Origin: Trinickia dabaoshanensis
GTDB lineage: Bacteria; Pseudomonadota; Gammaproteobacteria; Burkholderiales; Burkholderiaceae
Direction of reading: 5' to 3'
NCBI RefSeq assembly: GCF_002879885.1
Contig: NZ_PNYA01000010.1
Span: 1 to 64,000, forward strand
Length of the DNA stretch: 64,000 nucleotides
Below are positions 36,551 through 46,700 of the stretch, in pieces. The stretch's first letter is position 1; the number at the start of each line of letters is the position of its first letter. Position numbers and translations under genes: made by a program. Under the pieces are notes generated by a model. The model was not told the DNA's origin and made no database searches. It saw only the letters and a list, made by a program, of their open reading frames with translations.

Positions 36551-37097
36551 TGTCGGCTCCGAGCGGTGCGGACAGATCCACCGTGGCGAGCCTGCCGCTC
36601 CGGTAGATAAGATAGCGGTCGCTTCTAAGGCGTAGTTGCTTGTTGGTGACCGGATTCGGTTCGGAGTTCGACGTATAGACAATCAGAAACGCCGAGCTGG
36701 CTTGCAGGGTCATCTGCCTGACGCTCTCGATCTTGACCGCGCGGCCATCCTTGACCAGATCCGCGACGTACCCGCTTTTGACGGCCGCGATCGTCGGTGC
36801 CTGGACAGCGGGTGCAACCGTGACATCCACTGCGTTGTACTTGTCCGCGAATCGTGCGCCATCCGCCCGCTCGGTGCGGGCCCAGCCCTCGGGCACCTTG
36901 AGCGAGAACCTCAATGGCGAAGAATAATTCACGAACACTTGCGTGTCGGGAATGTCGCCCGCCGGATTTACTTCTGGCACGACGGCGATTTCCTTCGCGA
37001 TGGCTGACGATGTCGTCCACGCCGCTCCGATTAGGCTCGACAGCGCTACAAGCGTTGCAGCGGCGACGCTCGAGCGCCATGTGACTCTGGTCCTCAT
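36504..37097 (-). CDS. Exported protein of ABC operon, unknown
   Basis: A 197-residue exported protein with an N-terminal hydrophobic signal (SVAAATLVALSSLIGAAWTTSSAIA) and a mature domain with SPLRFSLKVPEGWARTE, YVADLVKDGRAVKIES and a basic C-terminus. The pattern resembles the PsbP-like/MOG1 fold used by some exported proteins, but this is a guess. AAGGA precedes ATG 37097. It overlaps the ATPase B gene, so it likely serves the same transporter, perhaps as a periplasmic factor. Confidence 0.7.
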   Translation of the reverse strand: MRTRVTWRSSVAAATLVALSSLIGAAWTTSSAIAKEIAVVPEVNPAGDIPDTQVFVNYSSPLRFSLKVPEGWARTERADGARFADKYNAVDVTVAPAVQAPTIAAVKSGYVADLVKDGRAVKIESVRQMTLQASSAFLIVYTSNSEPNPVTNKQLRLRSDRYLIYRSGRLATVDLSAPLGADNVDQWKLISNSFRWR

Positions 37098-37215
37098 GGC
37101 AGTTCCTTTGGAAAGGCCGGCAAGCGCTCGTACGTCAGCGCTCGCGCGATGTCTTTGGCACATGCGGGTTGGCATCGACGGTTCTGGACTCCACGCTCAC
37201 GAACGATAGCGCCAA

Positions 37216-37650
37216 TCACTGCGGCCACAGGAACAGCAATCGTTCGTGTTGGCCCGGCGTGACGTTCGCGGCCCGCTGCTGAGACACGCCGTTGCGCTCA
37301 GTGCTGACGGCGTACCGTCCTTGAGGCAATTTCACGAGCATGAATGGCCCGTCGGACGTGGCATTGAGCACGGTCTTGTTCGTGTGATCCTTGATGATCA
37401 CTTTGACGTCCGACACATACTCATTTTTTGTCGCAGCATGACGCGCGAATTCCAGTTCGAGCGGATAGTGGGTGACGAGTTGCTTGATTGCCGCGACCTC
37501 ATCCATTCCGATGCCGCCGCTGACGTATGTTGTGCTGCCTTGCACGTGCTCGTGGGGAGAGCCAGTCTGCGCACGTGCCGGAATAAGTGTCGCGATTCCA
37601 AGACCGGCAATGACTACAACGACCATAGATGCGAGAGAACGATGTTTCAT
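37216..37650 (-). CDS. Exported protein, carboxypeptidase-regulatory-like
   Basis: A 144-residue exported protein with signal peptide ending near IPARA. Residues about 80-140 look like a small beta-sandwich (VKVIIKDHTNKTVLNATSDGPFMLVKLPQGRYAV), as in carboxypeptidase-regulatory-like domains. GGAGG lies 6 nt before the ATG. It is the likely first gene of the ABC operon, 118 nt upstream of the next exported protein gene. Function unknown. Confidence 0.75.
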   Translation of the reverse strand: MKHRSLASMVVVVIAGLGIATLIPARAQTGSPHEHVQGSTTYVSGGIGMDEVAAIKQLVTHYPLELEFARHAATKNEYVSDVKVIIKDHTNKTVLNATSDGPFMLVKLPQGRYAVSTERNGVSQQRAANVTPGQHERLLFLWPQ

Positions 37651-37740
37651 GGCAGACCTCCTGCAGTTGAACGGGCGTGGCCGAGTCAGGTCGCGATTTC
37701 AAATGGCGTACGGCCTGACTTGTGCCGACGTTTGTTACCC

Positions 37741-37754
37741 GTGACCTATATCAA
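37741..37754 (-). promoter_or_regulatory. FNR/Anr-like box
   Basis: The - strand reads TTGATATAGGTCAC, one base from the Anr form TTGATNNNNGTCAA, 91 nt before the start of the exported-protein/ABC operon at 37650. It overlaps the end of a short charged open frame. Confidence 0.35.
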
Positions 37755-37982
37755 TCCTCCTTCCGCTCCTCCTCCTTGGTCTCGTTTTTCTCATGCTTCG
37801 GGTTCTCGTATTTTTCTTCGGCCGCTTCCCGCAGTTTGCTTTCCTTGATGGAATGCTGGGCAGGCGTGGCACCTGCCGGCGTGTGCTCACGCAAAGCGCC
37901 CCTTTCGGTCCGGTGGTGGTGAGATAAGGACAGACGTCGCTACCGCGGCGTACGCGACGACGAGCGGTTTTCCATGGGCCAT
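37751..37982 (-). pseudogene. Possible frameshifted small membrane protein
   Basis: Two short frames join end to end on the - strand. The first (ATG 37982 to stop 37887) encodes a small hydrophobic segment, MAHGKPLVVAYAAVATSVL. The second (possible TTG 37894 to TGA 37751, preceded by AAAGGGG) encodes a 47-residue Lys/Glu-rich tail, KESKLREAAEEKYENPK. Together they would make a one-helix protein with a charged C-terminus broken by one frameshift. Alternatively the second frame is a separate small protein. No family was recognised. Confidence 0.3.
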
Positions 37983-38239
37983 AGCAGTTTTACTCTATCT
38001 GTGAGCCGTATCGTCGGCTTGACTTAGGTCAGAGCTTCTCGAATTGGGGACTCTCAGCGTTCGCACTCGAGTGGCCACCGGGTATTGGTTGCCAGGAGAA
38101 ATTCACGGTGCCTGCCGGAACTTGCGCGCGCGCCGGATCGCTTCATTGAGTCCGGCCCCGCCCATCACAATCCATGCGAGTTGGAGCCGGATATTACTCA
38201 AACAAACAGTCCGCGAAGGAGCGCCTGCGATCGGGATGC
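37983..38239. other. Intergenic with weak FNR-like palindrome
   Basis: No gene is supported. At 38019-38032 the sequence TTGACTTAGGTCAG partly matches the FNR/Anr palindrome (two or three mismatches). Confidence 0.3.
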
Positions 38240-38644
38240 CTACTCTTCCTCGTTTTCCTCATGGTCGGCCGCATCCACATGCAGGACGGCGCCGTTGCCG
38301 GCATCGATCTTCACATCCTTGACCGCATTGCTGGCCGTCTTGATCTCCACGCCATACACCAGATTGCCGTTTTCGTTATCGAGTCCCACCTCGAGCACTG
38401 TTCCGGGAACGTGCGCGAGCGCGGCCGAGCTCGCGCGCGTAGCATCGATCTTCGCCAAAGCGGCAAGTCGCGTCGCCTCGTCTTTTTCTCCGCCAGCTTG
38501 GTCCGGCACACGGATGCTTGACCGGTAGGACAGAGACGGGCTGTCGCCGCTGCTTTCAGCGTATGCGGCACCCAGCAAGCCGGCACCGACCGCCACTGCA
38601 CCCAAAGCCGCGATAATTTTGACGCCATTCTGCTTCCAGAGCAT
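38240..38644 (-). CDS. PepSY-domain exported protein
   Basis: A 134-residue exported protein: signal sequence (IIAALGAVAVGAGLLGAAYAES), a low-complexity linker, then a PepSY domain at about 70-130 (GTVLEVGLDNENGNLVYGVEI, VKDVKIDAGNGAVLHVD) and an acidic end (ADHEENEEE). PepSY proteins are often outputs of two-component systems and may inhibit proteases or bind metals. AGGAG lies 8 nt before ATG 38644. It lies 140 nt downstream of the third histidine kinase gene and on the same strand. Confidence 0.85.
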   Translation of the reverse strand: MLWKQNGVKIIAALGAVAVGAGLLGAAYAESSGDSPSLSYRSSIRVPDQAGGEKDEATRLAALAKIDATRASSAALAHVPGTVLEVGLDNENGNLVYGVEIKTASNAVKDVKIDAGNGAVLHVDAADHEENEEE

Positions 38645-38784
38645 TATCTGCACTCCTGCATAAATTCAAGTTGGACGACGAGATTTTCTGGGTCTTTCGG
38701 ACGATGCATGGTGTTCGATATCGACCGATCGTACCCGTCAGAGCAATGGTGGCACGGCATCGTTGCCCGGATCTTTCCCGGACG

Positions 38785-40236
38785 TTACTCTTTGGTAATG
38801 ATCGGCGGCCCACCAACAGGGGAAGGTGAATCAGCGAAAGGGGTGGCGGGAAACACAAGCGTGAAAGTGGAGCCGGCGCCGGGCGTGCTTGCCGCGTGAA
38901 CACGGCCGCGGTGCGCCTCGACGATCGCTTTCACGAGGCTCAGCCCCAGTCCCAAGCCACGTTCCGAGCGGCTGCGATCGCCGCGATACAGCCGCTCCCA
39001 GATTTTCAAGAGCTCGTCGGGCGTCATTCCGATCCCGGTGTCCGAGACGCGAATGACGACCTGGCGCGGCTCGCTCACGGCGCTCACTTCGACCCGCCCG
39101 CCCGCCGGTGTGTACTTGATGGCATTATCGAGTAGATTCGCGATGACTTGACGCAGTCGATTTCGGTCAGCAGTCAGCCTGATCGGCGTGGGCTTGGCGA
39201 GCGATAGAGCGATGCCCTTGTCTTCGGCAACGTAGCGGTAAAGATCAATGGTATCGGCCAATAATGCCGGGACATCCACAAGCGCGCGCTGTAATTTCAG
39301 CGCCCCGGTTTCGGCCTCGGAGATATCCATCAGCGTGTTGAGCATTTGCAGGAGCTGATCCGACTCCTCCACGCAATCCGCCAGCGCTTCACGGTAGCGT
39401 TCGGGCCGCTCGTCCGAGCGCAGCGCGATTTCCGCGACGCCGCGGATGCGCGCCACCGGTGTGCGCAGATCATGCGCGACGTTATCGAGCGCGTCGCGCA
39501 TGCCTTGAACCAGGGCCTCGATTCTGTCCAGCATGCCGTTGAACAGCGTCCCAAGCTCGTTCAGTTCGTCATTGGCCGGACGAACTGCCACGCGAGCATC
39601 CATCGCTCCGGACTTGATGGCGCGGACAGTATTGACGAGTTGGCGAATCGGCCGCAACGACTGCCGTGCGAGAAATGCGCCGCCGACGACTCCAATCAGC
39701 ACCATCGGCAGCATCACGCCGGCGACGATCCAGCCAAAACTCTCCAGCACGCTGTCGCGTTCCTCCGTACTCTTTCCTACTTGCAGCAGCCCGCCGTTCG
39801 CCAGACGCATAGAGGCAATCTCCAGGACTGCCTCGTCATCCTTGGCTGGCAACCGGGTCAAGGTGCCAGCCTTCGTCGGAGGCACGCCTTCCAGCCGGCC
39901 CACCTCGAACTCCGCCCACTGGTCGGGAATTTCAGTGAAGATCGTGACATTGCGCGGCCCCGCAATGCGAATGAAGAACGGTTTGCCGTGCCGCAGCTTC
40001 GCCTCGAGCGTGAGTTCCTTCTTGACGCCCGCGAGATTCGTGGCCTGATACTGTGCAGCCAGTTGATGGAGCCGCTGTTCGATGCTGTTGCGATCGTGCG
40101 CACGCAGAGTCGAGGCCAATAGAACGTATGCAAGCGCGAACAGCAGGGCCGTGCTGGTGATGAAGTAGGCCGAATACCAGAGCGCGAGCCGGAAGCTGAT
40201 TGTCTTCCTGAGGGGATTAGCCGCCCTTGATGGCAT
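38785..40236 (-). CDS. Sensor histidine kinase 3
   Basis: A 483-residue sensor kinase: membrane segments at about 15-40 and 165-190, periplasmic sensor with KPFFIRIAGPRNVTIF, a HAMP domain (SLRPIRQLVNTVRAI), H-box LDNVAHDLRTPVARIRG, N-box NLLDNAIKYTPAGG and G-boxes DTGIGMTPDE and GLGLGLSLVKAIVEAH. The H-box HDLRTP and layout match heavy-metal sensor kinases (CusS/IrlS group). It overlaps its regulator gene by 20 nt. Confidence 0.92.
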   Translation of the reverse strand: MPSRAANPLRKTISFRLALWYSAYFITSTALLFALAYVLLASTLRAHDRNSIEQRLHQLAAQYQATNLAGVKKELTLEAKLRHGKPFFIRIAGPRNVTIFTEIPDQWAEFEVGRLEGVPPTKAGTLTRLPAKDDEAVLEIASMRLANGGLLQVGKSTEERDSVLESFGWIVAGVMLPMVLIGVVGGAFLARQSLRPIRQLVNTVRAIKSGAMDARVAVRPANDELNELGTLFNGMLDRIEALVQGMRDALDNVAHDLRTPVARIRGVAEIALRSDERPERYREALADCVEESDQLLQMLNTLMDISEAETGALKLQRALVDVPALLADTIDLYRYVAEDKGIALSLAKPTPIRLTADRNRLRQVIANLLDNAIKYTPAGGRVEVSAVSEPRQVVIRVSDTGIGMTPDELLKIWERLYRGDRSRSERGLGLGLSLVKAIVEAHRGRVHAASTPGAGSTFTLVFPATPFADSPSPVGGPPIITKE

Positions 40237-40891
40237 ACCCGATTCCTCGCACGGTATGGATCATCTTTACGGGGAAATTTCTGTCAATCTTGCTGCGCAG
40301 ACGGCACACCAGGACATCGACGACGTTGGTCTGCGTGTCGAAGTGGTAGTCCCACACGTGCTCGAGGATCATCGTCTTCGAGACCGGACGATTCGCGTTG
40401 CGCATCAGGTACTCGAGCAGTGAAAACTCACGCTGCTGGAGCTCGATTCGTTGGCCAGCCCGTTCTACCTCCCGCGTGAGCAGGTTCATCGTCAGAGCCC
40501 CAACGCTAAGATGCATCGGTTCAGCGCCGCCGCTCGACCGCCTGATCAGCGCGTGCACGCGAGCCAGCAACTCGGCCAAAGCAAAAGGTTTGACCAGGTA
40601 ATCGTCGCCGCCGGCCTGAAGGCCTCTCACGCGGTCATCGACGGAGCGCTTGGCGCTGAGGATGATGACAGGCGTGGCAAGCTTGTTGCGCCGAAGCGCG
40701 TCGATGAGCGACAGACCGTCCATTCGCGGCAGCATGACGTCCACGACGGCCGCGTCATAGGACGTCGCAAGTGCTTGCTCAAGCCCGCACACCCCGTCTT
40801 CCGCATAGTCGACGACGAAGCCCGCCTGTCGAAGGGCCTTTGTCACAAACAAGCCGATTTTTCTATCATCCTCGACGACGAGCACACGCAT
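40217..40891 (-). CDS. OmpR-type response regulator 3
   Basis: A 224-residue regulator: receiver domain with EDD near residue 7, phospho-acceptor Asp in VVDVMLPRMDG and Lys in LVKPFAL, then a winged-helix domain with TNVVDVLVCRLRSKIDR and MIHTVRGIGYAIK. This resembles the CusR/IrlR heavy-metal group. GAGAGG precedes the ATG. With kinase 3 and the PepSY protein it forms a separate regulatory unit. Confidence 0.93.
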   Translation of the reverse strand: MRVLVVEDDRKIGLFVTKALRQAGFVVDYAEDGVCGLEQALATSYDAAVVDVMLPRMDGLSLIDALRRNKLATPVIILSAKRSVDDRVRGLQAGGDDYLVKPFALAELLARVHALIRRSSGGAEPMHLSVGALTMNLLTREVERAGQRIELQQREFSLLEYLMRNANRPVSKTMILEHVWDYHFDTQTNVVDVLVCRLRSKIDRNFPVKMIHTVRGIGYAIKGG

Positions 40892-41054
40892 GGCATTGCA
40901 CCTCTCCCAATGATTGCTTTGATTACTTCCGAGAATCGCACCTACGGTGTCCTTCGATCGATGGTAGCCGAATGGCGCGGTCTAGGCGATCTCGATCCCG
41001 CCGAGACGCTCACCCGCGCACTGCCGCAACAAGTGGTCGTGTTTGCCGGTGTTA

Positions 41055-41252
41055 CGTCGCGAACAATTCGGCCATGACGATGCAGTACCTCTTGGCCCAC
41101 CTGCGCCGCGACGTCGGGCGCCAGCCCTCGATGATGTCGCCGATCAGAAAGATCGGTATTTGCGTCGTGATGCCGCAGGAATTCCAGCAGCAGTTCAGGT
41201 TGAGCAGCCTCGTTTGCTCCAGGTGCAGATCCAAAAGGAATAATGCTGCCAC
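41055..41252 (-). pseudogene. Metallophosphoesterase (LpxH-like) fragment
   Basis: In - strand reading, one frame gives ALFLLDLHLEQTR and later IFLIGDIIEGWR; between them another frame gives ELLLEFLRHHDANT. Joined, these follow the start of UDP-2,3-diacylglucosamine-diphosphatase-like phosphoesterases (SDxHLGTRG, LLLEFLRHHD, LxGDIIDGW). Two frameshifts and the missing remainder show a decayed fragment. The metal ligand Asp-x-His and the GD motif are still visible. The surrounding 40892-41428 holds nothing else supported. Confidence 0.55.
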
Positions 41253-41428
41253 GCGTCTTGGCCGGGTAGGTCCCGCCCCGGCCGGCGTGTCATGTGGGGG
41301 CGGTCGTCCAGCACACACGTCGTTTGTCCGCGCCGGGGCTCGCTGTCCCACGGAAGCGTTTCACCATAAGGTTCTGGTAAGCGAAACGCCTTTAGGCTGG
41401 CAACTGCCTTCCGTTCAGACGGGTCAAC

Positions 41429-42040
41429 ATGATATCCAACTCTGATTCCAACAAAGTCGCAACCATCACGATAACGTTCTGGGTCCTGAAAACTGTCGTA
41501 ACGACCGTCGGCGACCTCGTAGGCGACGCGCTCTCCATCGCATTTGGTCTCGGTTACTTGCTCGCGCTGGTCGTTGCACTTGGTGCAACCGCGGCGCTAC
41601 TTTCAGGGCAGCTTCGTATCGAGCGCCACCGCCCTATGCTGTTTTGGGCCTTAATTCTGAGCACGGCTGCCGTTGGCGCTGAAATTTCAGACAGTTTTGA
41701 TCGATTCTTGCACTTTGGAACCGCGACCGGGGCAGGACTATTCCTAGTTTGTTTGCTGGCGACTCTGGCGATCTGGCGCGTTCGCTGCGGCAGAATCGGT
41801 TTCTACCCAATATCGAGGCGCGAGGATGAAGTCTTCTACTGGGTGTCGGTCATTCTAGCGAACTGTCTTGGCTCGGTGCTCGGTGACTTGATTGGTGACA
41901 AATTCGGCTTCGGAACCTTCGGTAACATCGGAGTCAACGCTGGTGTGCTTGTCCTTCTCGCCGTATTGAATGGCAAAACTCGCATCTGTAAGGGCTCGTT
42001 GTTTTGGGTCGCTTTCGTGTTCACGCGAATCCCGTTATGA
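41429..42040 (+). CDS. COG4705-like membrane protein, shortened
   Basis: A 203-residue protein of the COG4705-type membrane family, recognised by repeats of a helix followed by TTxGDxxGD: here VLKTVVTTVGDLVGDALS near residue 20 and NCLGSVLGDLIGDKFGFG near 150. Full-length relatives continue with another repeat beginning FWVAFVLTRPxGAT. Here the chain stops at FWVAFVFTRIPL, just where that repeat should begin, so the C-terminus looks truncated. It is convergent with the following beta-propeller gene. Function of the family is unknown; it is often found in metal-response loci. Confidence 0.65.
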   Translation: MISNSDSNKVATITITFWVLKTVVTTVGDLVGDALSIAFGLGYLLALVVALGATAALLSGQLRIERHRPMLFWALILSTAAVGAEISDSFDRFLHFGTATGAGLFLVCLLATLAIWRVRCGRIGFYPISRREDEVFYWVSVILANCLGSVLGDLIGDKFGFGTFGNIGVNAGVLVLLAVLNGKTRICKGSLFWVAFVFTRIPL

Positions 42041-42654
42041 CATCGACCCGCAGCAGTGCCGACAGGGACGTAGAGGCGCCCAGGAATGGCCTGATTGGGC
42101 CGTAAGTACTTCATGCTAAGTAGTTGGGGAGGAAAGGGCCCGTCCTGCGGGGAGGCCGTCGGAAAGCAAGTCCGAACACGATCTTCGTCGGCCTTGCTAC
42201 CCGGGAGATCCGACGACTGGCTAGATGGCGCCGATGGCGTCGGGCGGGACACTCGAACAAGGCGAAAGGCTCGAGCGAAAGCGCTGCATGACCTGACATA
42301 CCCGTGGTTTTGGGCGTGCGCATTGCGCCAGCCATGCTCATGCGCCTCCTCGAGGCGAATAACGCGAAGGAGTTCATGATGAAATCACTAGCCGAAATGC
42401 CGAGTGCGCGCCGGATCGTACCGTATCTATCCATATAGTCCTTGCTCGCCGCCTCCTCCGACCGCACGTCGCCGGGCGGCCCAACCAATCGTTCGACGTC
42501 CGCCGATGACATCTAGCGTCCCGATAGCCACCTTGGCGGCTGGGGCGCCGCGTTCGGCAGCGCCGGATCGCGTGGATGCAGTGAGGCTTCGCCGCGGAAA
42601 ACGACTTGACGGTGAGCGCCTACGGGCAGGATCGCATCGCCGAATAAGCGCGCT
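42041..42654. other. Intergenic, no supported gene
   Basis: About 610 bases between the shortened membrane protein and the beta-propeller stop. A - strand open frame (42111-42512) has no ribosome site and no recognisable product. The composition suggests decayed coding DNA, but nothing could be identified. Confidence 0.4.
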
Positions 42655-43713
42655 TCATTGCGCGAACACTTCGATGCATCCGTTGGGACAAGCCTTATCG
42701 CCCGCCGCCACCGGCAAGAAGAACTCACCGGCATCGCCGGCGACGGAGTGGGCCGTCTTTCCGCTCGGCAAATTTCCGAGCCACCGCTTGAGCCCGGCAT
42801 CGATGATGCCAATGACCGGGCCACCTGGATTGGCCACCGCCGCCAGCGCGTAACGCCCACTTGCCTCGTCGTACCAGACCTCGTCCGAACCACCCACCTG
42901 CCCGAACGTCTTGACGATCTTCCCAGTCTTCGCATCGAGCAACAGCGAATGCGCGGGGAAGCCCGCGCTCACCGCATCGTCGCTGCAGCCGACCAACATC
43001 TCGCTCGCAGGGCCCATCGCGAGTCCGGCCGGCATGCATTGAGCGAGCTCGTCCAACCCGATCAGCGCGCCCTTACGCGGATCGACGACGCCGACAGCGC
43101 CTTTCGCCGGCTGTCCGTGGAGTTCGGGAATCGCCACGAACACATTGCCGCTTTCCGGATCCCACACCGGTTGCTCGAGCCCATCAGTCGCACGTTTCAA
43201 TACGATTTTCGATTGCACCGAATAGGGCGGTTTCGACGAGATCACGGTCAAGAACGGCGGATTGTCGGCGTTGTTCGTCGCGACGATCAGATGGTCGCGC
43301 GGGTCGTAGGCGAGTTCGTCGACGCGTTTGACGCCGCCCGTCGAAACCAGCGCGACGACCCGATGGGTGACAAGACTGATGATCTGGATGCGGCTATTGC
43401 CATCGCCTGCCCACAACTGCCTATGGTCGACGAATACGATACCGTTCGGTCCCGCTTGATCGCCCTTGGCGCCGGCAAATCCACCGACGCGCGCGAGGAA
43501 TCGGCGATGACGCGTGTCGAACAGATCAATCGACTCGTTCGACCGGTCGGCGAGCGCGTACACGCCTCCTTGCGCATAGCCTATATCGAAGCTCCTCAAC
43601 GGCACGCCCGGCACGCCGATGCGATCGACCACGCGGACAGGCTCCGCGGCATGCACCGCAGCGCATAGCGCAAAGGAAAGCGTAACGAATGTCTTGGTGG
43701 CGAGTTTCAACAT
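42655..43713 (-). CDS. Secreted beta-propeller protein
   Basis: A 352-residue exported protein with signal peptide ending near AVHA. The body is built of repeated four-strand blades, visible as ESIDLFDTRHRRFLARV, SRIQIISLVTHRVVALV, GAVGVVDPRKGALIGLD and SLLLDAKTGKIVKTFG, the pattern of YVTN/NHL propellers. Cysteines occur near the C-terminus (KACPNGCIEVF). It is 39 nt after the second RND pump gene on the same strand. Propellers of this type often accompany metal-efflux operons, but its ligand is unknown. Confidence 0.8.
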   Translation of the reverse strand: MLKLATKTFVTLSFALCAAVHAAEPVRVVDRIGVPGVPLRSFDIGYAQGGVYALADRSNESIDLFDTRHRRFLARVGGFAGAKGDQAGPNGIVFVDHRQLWAGDGNSRIQIISLVTHRVVALVSTGGVKRVDELAYDPRDHLIVATNNADNPPFLTVISSKPPYSVQSKIVLKRATDGLEQPVWDPESGNVFVAIPELHGQPAKGAVGVVDPRKGALIGLDELAQCMPAGLAMGPASEMLVGCSDDAVSAGFPAHSLLLDAKTGKIVKTFGQVGGSDEVWYDEASGRYALAAVANPGGPVIGIIDAGLKRWLGNLPSGKTAHSVAGDAGEFFLPVAAGDKACPNGCIEVFAQ

Positions 43714-43751
43714 CGTTTCATCCGTGAGTGACGAATTCAATCAAGCGTGCC

Positions 43752-46700
43752 TCAGGCCGCCGCGGCGTGGTCTCGCCGGCGAACCGTCAAGCCGATGATG
43801 ATCGGCATCGCCAGCAGCACGAGTGGAAGCTGCACCAGGGCGCCCGCGATGATCGCGATCGCGAGCGGTTGCAGCATCTGGTCGCCCGATCCGCTGATGG
43901 CAGCGCCCAATGGCACGAGCGCGAGAATCATGGCGAGCGTGCTCATGGTGATGGGGCGCAGGCGATTGAGCGCGGCTTCTCGGAGTGCTTGCCGCGGCTC
44001 CATCGTTTCTCGCAGCAACTGATACTCGGATACGAGGAAGATCGCCATTTCCGTTGCGATGCCGATGATCATCACCATCCCCATCATGGCGGTGATGTTC
44101 AATTCGACTCCGGTTGCCCACAGGCCGATGAAAACCGCTCCGATCGAAAAGAGCGATGTGCCCATGATGATGAGCGGCACGAGCCATTGCCGGTATAGGA
44201 AGAGCAACAAGATGATTTCCGCCGCCACTGCCGCCGCGAACACTTTGATCATGCCTCGCACGGCCATCTGCTGCTGCTTGTAGGCGCCGCCAAACGTATA
44301 GGTGACGCCGTCAGGCACCAAGCCTGGCTTGTCCAATACCGATCTGACTGCGGCGATCGTCGAGCCAAGGTCGTGCGACCCGCTGATTTGAGCCGTCACG
44401 GCGACGATTTGCCGGAGGTTGTCGCGCGTCAATTGCGGTTGTCCGGAAACGAAACGCGTCGTGGCAACTGTGCCCAGCGAAAAGATCTGCCCGTTCGGCG
44501 AGCGAATCGGCAACTGCGCGAGGCTATCGCGATAGATCGGGTCATGCGGCGCACTGAGCCAAAGCCGAACACCGACGTCTTGAACGGTGCCGAGATAACG
44601 CGTCACCACGGCGCCATGCAGGTAGTGATAGACCTGCTCTTTCACATCGGCCGGCGTCATGCCCTTGAGCGCCGCGGCGGCCGGATCGACGTGAATTTCG
44701 AGTGCGTCGCCGGCGGGCACCACGCCATTGTTGACGGACGCGGGCTCGACGCCTGGCACCTTGGAGATGGCGTCCGCCACCTTCGTCGCGACGTCGCCGA
44801 GAACGTCGGGGTTTTTCGCGCTCAGTTGAATCACCACGGGTTGGCGACGGCCTACCATGTCGCCGATCATGTCGCTCATCAACTGGTGCGTATCGAAGTC
44901 GATCCCGGGAACGTGCTGCGTCACCTGGCTCGATATGCCGTCCATCACCTTCCAGATGTTCGGCCGCTTCGAGGCATCCACGAGGTGAACGAAGAAGTCG
45001 CCCTGGTAGGTCTCGGTCAGGTCGCCACCGAGGCCGGCACCGGTGCGACGCGAATAGGTGTCGACGTAAGGATTGTGCTTGAGAATCGCCTCGACCTGCT
45101 GCAACTCGCGGTTCGTCTCGCCAAGGGACGTACCCGGTGCGGTTTCGTAATCGAGGACGAAGCCGCCCTCGTCCATGCGAGGTAGAAAGCCCGTACCTAC
45201 GTGGTGGTAGGCAAAGTAGCCGGCACCGGCCAGCACGACGAGACCTGGCAAGATCAGCCACGGCGCCCGGAACATCGCATCGAGCCAACGCGCATGGGTA
45301 CGCCGCATCCACGTATCCTTTCCGTGGCCCGGATCGGTCCACGCCGAAAAATCGATCATCGCTCTCGCGAGTAACGGTGCGGCGAAGGCGGTCAAAAGGA
45401 ACGAAATGATCAGCGACGAGGCCATCGTCAGCGACAGAAACTTAAAGAAGGCCCCGGTCACCCCCGATAAAAATGCCAAGGGCACGAAGATGATCGTGGT
45501 GGCGAGCGTCGAGCCGAACAGGGGCGACAAAAACTCCCGAGCGGCATGCAGCACGCCCGCATTCGGGTCTTCCTGATCGGGGTGCCCGGCGCGCCGCGCG
45601 ATGTGTTCGATCATGACGATGACGTCGTCGATCAGCAGACCGATCGCGGCGGCAATGCCGCCCAACGTCATGATGTTCAGTGTCATGCCGAGCAGCGAGA
45701 GAATCAGAACGCTGCACAGCACCGACATCGGCACGACGATCATGGCAACCGCAGTCACGCGCCAGTTGCGCAAGAAGGCAAACAATACCCCCGCGGCAAA
45801 CACGAGCCCGATCGCGATCGCCTCTTCCAATGCGGCGATCGACGATCGAACCAGCTGAGTCTGGTCGTACCACTTGTACAAATGAATCGCACTGGGTTGC
45901 GTCTTCATGAAGGCGTCGAGCCGCTGATTCACGAGCTTGGCCAAACTCAGCGAATCGGCGCGGTCTTGCTGATAGACGTCGAACGTGACCGCCGAATGCC
46001 CATTGTTGTTCACGAGGAGCCACTGCGGCGCCGAACCCATCTTGATCCGGGCGATCTGCGAGAGCGCAACGACACCCCCTTTCCCGGTGCGGACGGTCGC
46101 CTGGCGCACCGAGTCGAGCGAGGTGAACGCGTTGTTGTCGACGGTTAAATAGAGCAGGTCATTGTCTTCGAGCCGTCCCACGGCCGCCACCGTATTCGTG
46201 GCCGACAGCGCTTGCGCGACATCCGCAATCGTGAGCCCGTAGGCTTGCAGAGTCTCCGGTGCAATGGACACCTCGACTTCGGGCGTTTCGCCACCGAGCA
46301 CGCCGACACGCCGGATGCCGGGAATGCCCGTCAACATCGGCAGAATCTGATAGCGCGCCATCTGCCGCAAATCGGAAAGCGGCGTCTTGTCCGATTGCAG
46401 CGCATACGAAACGAACGGCATGATGACGTTCGGGCTCATCTGAAGCGCGCTATAGGTGACACCTTGCGGGAGGTCCGTCATCTTTTGAGCGAACGCCGCA
46501 TCGACGCTCAGCAGCGCCCGCGTCATATCCGAACCCCAGGGGAAATCCACGAAGATTTCGGCCGAGCCGCGCGATGTCGTCGACGAGACGTCCACGGCGC
46601 CCGGCACCGCACGCGCCGCGGCTTCGAGCGGCTCGGTTACATCGACCAGCATTTGCTTGGCCGGCATACTGCCGGCGTCCACCTCGATCCGAATACGCGG

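Noticed and set aside
40910-41077. A + strand frame starting MIALITSENRTYGV
   Set aside because: No ribosome site and it overlaps a decayed - strand gene; no support as a real protein.
42111-42512. A 133-codon - strand open frame
   Set aside because: No ribosome site and no recognisable product; possibly decayed DNA.
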